Position numbers and translations under genes: made by a program
The notes under the pieces: model-generated
Seen by the model: only the letters and a program-made list of their open reading frames with translations
What the model was told of the DNA's origin: nothing
The model's database searches: none
DNA from: Pseudotamlana agarivorans
Lineage (GTDB): Bacteria > Bacteroidota > Bacteroidia > Flavobacteriales > Flavobacteriaceae
NCBI RefSeq assembly: GCF_001642835.1
Contig: NZ_LXEI01000006.1
Location: 124,001 to 188,000 of the forward strand
DNA: 64,000 nucleotides
Reading direction: 5' to 3'
Shown here: positions 61,098-64,000 of the stretch, in pieces
How positions within the stretch are numbered: the stretch's first letter is position 1
Layout: every line of letters starts with the position of its first letter

Positions 61098-61214
61098 ATT
61101 AAATAGTTTGAAATAAGTAAGTAAAACTAATCAATTAAAATAAGAATAAAAAATACCTTTATTCCTGTACTCTGTTACTTGGGATGCTGTTATATAATCG
61201 AATCGAACTCAGGT

Positions 61215-61715
61215 TTAAATGAATTGTTTAGTCGCTTCATATAGGGCAATATTAGTAGCCTGAACCACATTCATGCTACTATTTTGTCCGAACATATCGA
61301 TATGAATAACATCGTTTGAAGCTTTTAAAACGGCTTCAGATACGCCAAAATTTTCATCACCAATGACAAATGCCATAGGCTTTTCTGCTGAAAATTTAAA
61401 TTGGTGAATGGGCTTGCTATCCTTTGTGATTTCAATAGAAATTATTTGATAGTTGTCTTTTTTTAATCTTTCAATTACCTCTGAAGTGTCTTCCAAAATT
61501 TCATAAGGCACCACTTTTTCTGTTGCTCTAGAGGTTTTGGCCATTTTCCTTCCTAAAGTTATATTTTGTCCGCATAAAATTATTTTTTCAACACCAAAGG
61601 CATCAGCGATACGAAATAAGCTTCCAATATTAGGCGCATTCGTTACATGATCGCAAACCAAAGTAATAGGGAATTGACGTTTTTTAAAATGGGTATTATA
61701 ATGATTTAACTGCAT
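61215..61715 (-). CDS. TrmH/SpoU-family RNA methyltransferase
   Basis: A 166-residue SPOUT methyltransferase without an extra substrate-binding domain. Motif 1 VTNAPNIGSLFRIADAFGV, motif 2 FVIGDENFGVS and motif 3 QNSSMNVVQATNIALYEA form the trefoil-knot SAM site. Short members act on tRNA or rRNA 2'-O-ribose positions; the exact site is not evident. It lies 9 bases after the DUF4159 gene on the same strand. Confidence 0.92.
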   Translation of the reverse strand: MQLNHYNTHFKKRQFPITLVCDHVTNAPNIGSLFRIADAFGVEKIILCGQNITLGRKMAKTSRATEKVVPYEILEDTSEVIERLKKDNYQIISIEITKDSKPIHQFKFSAEKPMAFVIGDENFGVSEAVLKASNDVIHIDMFGQNSSMNVVQATNIALYEATKQFI

Positions 61716-61724
61716 GATATGGGT

Positions 61725-62366
61725 TTAGTGATCAAAAACATACTTGATGATGTTCGCGCCCATTTTAAGAGCCTTTTCATGTACTTCTAAAGGGTCGTTA
61801 TGCACTTCTTCATCTTCCCAACCATCACCTAAATCACTTTCATAAGTAAACAGTAAAATTAGTCTGTTGTCTTGAAATAGACCAAAGGCTTGCGGACGCT
61901 GCCCATCGTGTTCATGAATTTTAGGTAAGCCGTTTGGGAATTTATAAGGGGCTTGAAAAATCTCGTGATTTAATGGTATTTCAATCAAATCTTTATCGGG
62001 GAACACTTTTTTCAATTCTTTGGTAATGTATGGTTGCATACCATAATTATCATCAATGTGTAAAAAACCACCTGAAAGCAGATAGTTTCTTAAGTTTTCG
62101 GCGTCAGCCCCATCAAAAAACACATTACCGTGCCCAGTCATGTGCAAAAACGGGTATTGAAAAATATCTAAACTTCCAGTTTCTACAGTTTGGGGGTTCG
62201 GGTTTATTTTAGTGTGAATGTGTTGGTTGCAATACGCAATAAGGTTTGGTAATGCTGTGGGGTTGCCATACCAATCGCCACCACCTTTGTATTTTAAAAC
62301 AGCTATATCCTGAGCTAAAAGTCCGAGTGAAAACAATGAAAAACTAATAATAAAAAGAATCCTCAT
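61725..62366 (-). CDS. DUF4159 domain protein
   Basis: A 213-residue exported protein (signal peptide ending GLLAQ). LKYKGGGDWYGNPTALPNL, PFLHMTGHGNVFFDG, LRNYLLSGGFLHIDDNYG and a final GDGWEDEEVHNDP fit DUF4159, a domain with a glutamine-amidotransferase-like fold seen widely in Bacteroidota. Role unknown. It sits in a run of closely spaced core genes (6 bases after rsmE). Confidence 0.88.
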   Translation of the reverse strand: MRILFIISFSLFSLGLLAQDIAVLKYKGGGDWYGNPTALPNLIAYCNQHIHTKINPNPQTVETGSLDIFQYPFLHMTGHGNVFFDGADAENLRNYLLSGGFLHIDDNYGMQPYITKELKKVFPDKDLIEIPLNHEIFQAPYKFPNGLPKIHEHDGQRPQAFGLFQDNRLILLFTYESDLGDGWEDEEVHNDPLEVHEKALKMGANIIKYVFDH

Positions 62367-62372
62367 GTATAC

Positions 62373-63077
62373 TTATTCGTTTATAAAAGCCACAGAATGA
62401 CAAGCTACTATAGCTGCTGTTTCTGTACGTAATCGTGTTTCTCCCAAAGTTACTGGAATAAATTTGTTTTTAAGGGCCAAGTCAATTTCTTTAGGCGAAA
62501 AATCACCTTCAGGACCAATTAAAATAGTAACATCCTTATTGGGTATTAGTTTTTGTTTTAAGGATTTTTTATCGCTTTCCTCGCAGTGTGCAATAAAAAG
62601 ATCTCCCGAAAACGAGCCATTTATAAAATCTTTAAAGTGAATAGGGGCGTTTAATGTAGGCATAAAACAGCTTAAAGACTGCTTCATAGCCGATTGTAAA
62701 ATGCGTTCAAAGCGGTCGTTTTTAACCACTTTACGTTCACTATGATCGCAAATAATTGGGGTGATGCTTTCTATACCGATTTCGGTGGCCTTTTCTAAAA
62801 ACCATTCGTAGCGATCGTTCATTTTCGTAGGCGCTACAGCCAAATGCAAATTAAAATCTCGCTTTTTTTGTTGGGTTTTAGAAATAATATTGGCTGTACA
62901 TTTATTAATGTTAGGTATAATAATCTCAGCAATAAACAGGCAACCTTTACCATTAGTGATGTGCAAAGTGTCGCCAGTGGTTTTACGCAACACTTTTACA
63001 ATGTGCTTGCTTTCCGTTTTATCAAAGGATATTTGGGCGGTTTGGTCGTTTATTTCTGGATTATAGAAAAGTTGCAT
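62373..63077 (-). CDS. rsmE: 16S rRNA (uracil-1498-N3) methyltransferase
   Basis: A 234-residue RsmE. N-terminal PUA-like domain (KTESKHIVKVLRKTTGDTLH) and a C-terminal SPOUT domain with ATEIGIESITPIICDHSER, ILIGPEGDFSPKEIDLAL and LGETRLRTETAAIVACHS. By family knowledge it methylates U1498 of 16S rRNA in the assembled small subunit. One base separates it from the isomerase gene upstream. Confidence 0.96.
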   Translation of the reverse strand: MQLFYNPEINDQTAQISFDKTESKHIVKVLRKTTGDTLHITNGKGCLFIAEIIIPNINKCTANIISKTQQKKRDFNLHLAVAPTKMNDRYEWFLEKATEIGIESITPIICDHSERKVVKNDRFERILQSAMKQSLSCFMPTLNAPIHFKDFINGSFSGDLFIAHCEESDKKSLKQKLIPNKDVTILIGPEGDFSPKEIDLALKNKFIPVTLGETRLRTETAAIVACHSVAFINE

Positions 63078-63078
63078 C

Positions 63079-63714
63079 TTACTTTTTTTCAGTAATTTTT
63101 AATACTTGTATTTCTGAAATTTCCTTAGGTTCATGGGTTTTTAAAACCACATAATAGCGATTGGTTTCAGGTAAATCTATGGTAAACAAGTCATTTAAAG
63201 CATAGCTGTTATTCGTTAAGCTATTTTCTAAAGCCGTATCTAGTTTTCCTTTTGTAAACCAACCTGTGTCACCACCTTTTTCGGCACCTGCATCCATCGA
63301 GTAGCGTTTAGCCAGAAAATCAAAGGGTGCGCCATCTTTATAATTAGCCATGATTTGAGCTCTAAGCGCATTCAAATCTGTCATATTATATTTATTGCCA
63401 TCTAAATAAATATAGGATACACGGTTGTAGGTGTTCGTAGTTTTATTAACGACTTTGTAATAGGTTTTCTCAAACTCACGATCTACAACTTCAGTGCTGC
63501 CTACATTTTTCTTAAAAAGGGATTTGGCTAATACCGTTTGGTGTTTCTCTTCGTTAAAAGTAATTAATTTATTTTTAGTTGATTTATTCGATTTTATAAA
63601 GGCATCGGCTTGTTCTGGATTTTCAATGTCTTTCAATTCCTTTTCAACAGAGGGCTGTGCATGTAAGGTAGCTACACTAACAAAAATTAGTGTGGTAAGT
63701 AGTTTTTTAATCAT
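63079..63714 (-). CDS. Parvulin-type peptidylprolyl isomerase
   Basis: A 211-residue exported protein (signal peptide ending ATLHAQ). The rotamase core is in the C-terminal half: GAPFDFLAKRYSMDAGAEKGGDTGWFT, with KGKLDTALENSLTNN and YYVVLKTHEP closing the domain. The N-terminal half has no named domain. It should help fold envelope proteins in the periplasm. It lies 48 bases downstream of the tsaD stop on the same strand. Confidence 0.88.
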   Translation of the reverse strand: MIKKLLTTLIFVSVATLHAQPSVEKELKDIENPEQADAFIKSNKSTKNKLITFNEEKHQTVLAKSLFKKNVGSTEVVDREFEKTYYKVVNKTTNTYNRVSYIYLDGNKYNMTDLNALRAQIMANYKDGAPFDFLAKRYSMDAGAEKGGDTGWFTKGKLDTALENSLTNNSYALNDLFTIDLPETNRYYVVLKTHEPKEISEIQVLKITEKK

Positions 63715-63762
63715 GTAAATGGGTTTTGGGGCAAGGTTAGTATTTCGTTTTGTATATGTATT

Positions 63763-64000
63763 TTAAATTTTTAATCGCGCTGAAGCCACAACATCTTGTT
63801 TAGCAAAATTGCCCTCTAGATATTTTAAATAACCAACAATAGCAATCATAGCACCATTATCGGTAGTGAATTCAAATTTAGGGACGTAGGTGGTCCAACC
63901 AAATTTTTGCTCGCCGTCTTTTAAGGCTTGTCGAATACCAGAATTCGCCGAAACACCACCTCCAATGGCAATGTGCTTAATGCCTGTTTCTTTAGAGGCT
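63763..64000 (-). CDS. tsaD: tRNA N6-adenosine threonylcarbamoyltransferase, C-terminal part
   Basis: The gene enters from the right edge; the last ~78 residues and stop are present. The minus-strand translation reads KETGIKHIAIGGGVSANSGI, then PKFEFTTDNGAMIAIVGYLK and ends ARLKI. The IAIGGGVSANSGIR and TDNGAMIA motifs are specific for the TsaD/Kae1 family, which makes the t6A modification of tRNAs reading ANN codons. The start lies outside the window. Confidence 0.93.
   Translation of the reverse strand, partial: ASKETGIKHIAIGGGVSANSGIRQALKDGEQKFGWTTYVPKFEFTTDNGAMIAIVGYLKYLEGNFAKQDVVASARLKI

Noticed and set aside
1-64000. CRISPR arrays, tRNA, rRNA genes, prophage or insertion sequences
   Set aside because: No regularly spaced repeats, tRNA-like cloverleafs, transposase or phage structural genes were recognised while reading the window; a dedicated search was not possible.

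Overview
The window looks like chromosome of a marine-type member of the Flavobacteriaceae (Bacteroidota). The DNA is AT-rich. There are two SusC/SusD pairs, a FecI/FecR-type sigma/anti-sigma pair, a very large secreted protein with a C-terminal type IX secretion sorting domain, promoters of the Bacteroidota TAnnTTTG type, many SPII lipoproteins starting with a Cys-Ser-Asp/Asn-rich tether, and almost no Shine-Dalgarno sequences. Genus cannot be fixed from the sequence alone.

Layout. 1-1.0 kb: end of an ABC-2 exporter (permease tail and ATPase). 1.2-21.1 kb, plus strand: an ECF sigma factor and FecR regulator, an STN-domain SusC receptor, a SusD, a DUF4465 lipoprotein, a TlpA-like thioredoxin lipoprotein, DsbD, a trypsin-like lipoprotein protease, a class V aminotransferase and an 1818-residue subtilase-like T9SS substrate with a degenerate active site. 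This resembles a sigma-controlled outer-membrane uptake locus linked to extracytoplasmic thiol chemistry and proteolysis. 21.3-24.2 kb, minus strand: DUF2007 protein and pheT, then a cluster of four alternating inverted repeats. 24.5-39.5 kb: a GlcNAc/chito-oligosaccharide utilisation locus. Minus-strand genes encode a NagX-like acetyltransferase-family protein, a NagP-like permease and a LytS/LytTR two-component pair. Divergent plus-strand genes encode SusC, SusD, a NagB-deacetylase fusion, a lipocalin-like lipoprotein, a GH20 hexosaminidase and a BadF-type sugar kinase. 39.6-41.3 kb: a duplicated ArsA ATPase.

41.6-55.4 kb is the most interesting block: what appears to be a zinc-starvation (Zur) regulon gathered in one place. 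A Fur-family regulator is surrounded by an AztD-like His-rich propeller lipoprotein, DUF4625 His-rich lipoproteins (one broken by a single in-frame TGA), two related small CxxC/RPPP proteins, a TonB receptor, and a long minus-strand operon. That operon runs MerC-like protein, FolE, COG0523 GTPase, ABC ATPase, an FtsX-like permease with a 15-His loop, a DUF3299-like protein, alkaline phosphatase and a flavoprotein. Three promoters carry the same palindrome (core TGCAAC-N3-GTTGCA) laid over the -33 element with nearly identical geometry, which is direct sequence evidence for co-regulation.

55.5-58.8 kb is a small accessory island: a four-helix-bundle membrane protein, a tight three-gene cluster that looks like a toxin-antitoxin-SecB-like chaperone (TAC) module, and a Cys-rich SH3 protein bracketed by two related attC-like elements. 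58.8-64 kb, minus strand, returns to housekeeping genes: a methyltransferase, AI-2E family permease, TrmH-like, DUF4159, RsmE, a parvulin-type isomerase and the C-terminus of TsaD. No rRNA, tRNA, CRISPR array or insertion sequence was recognised.
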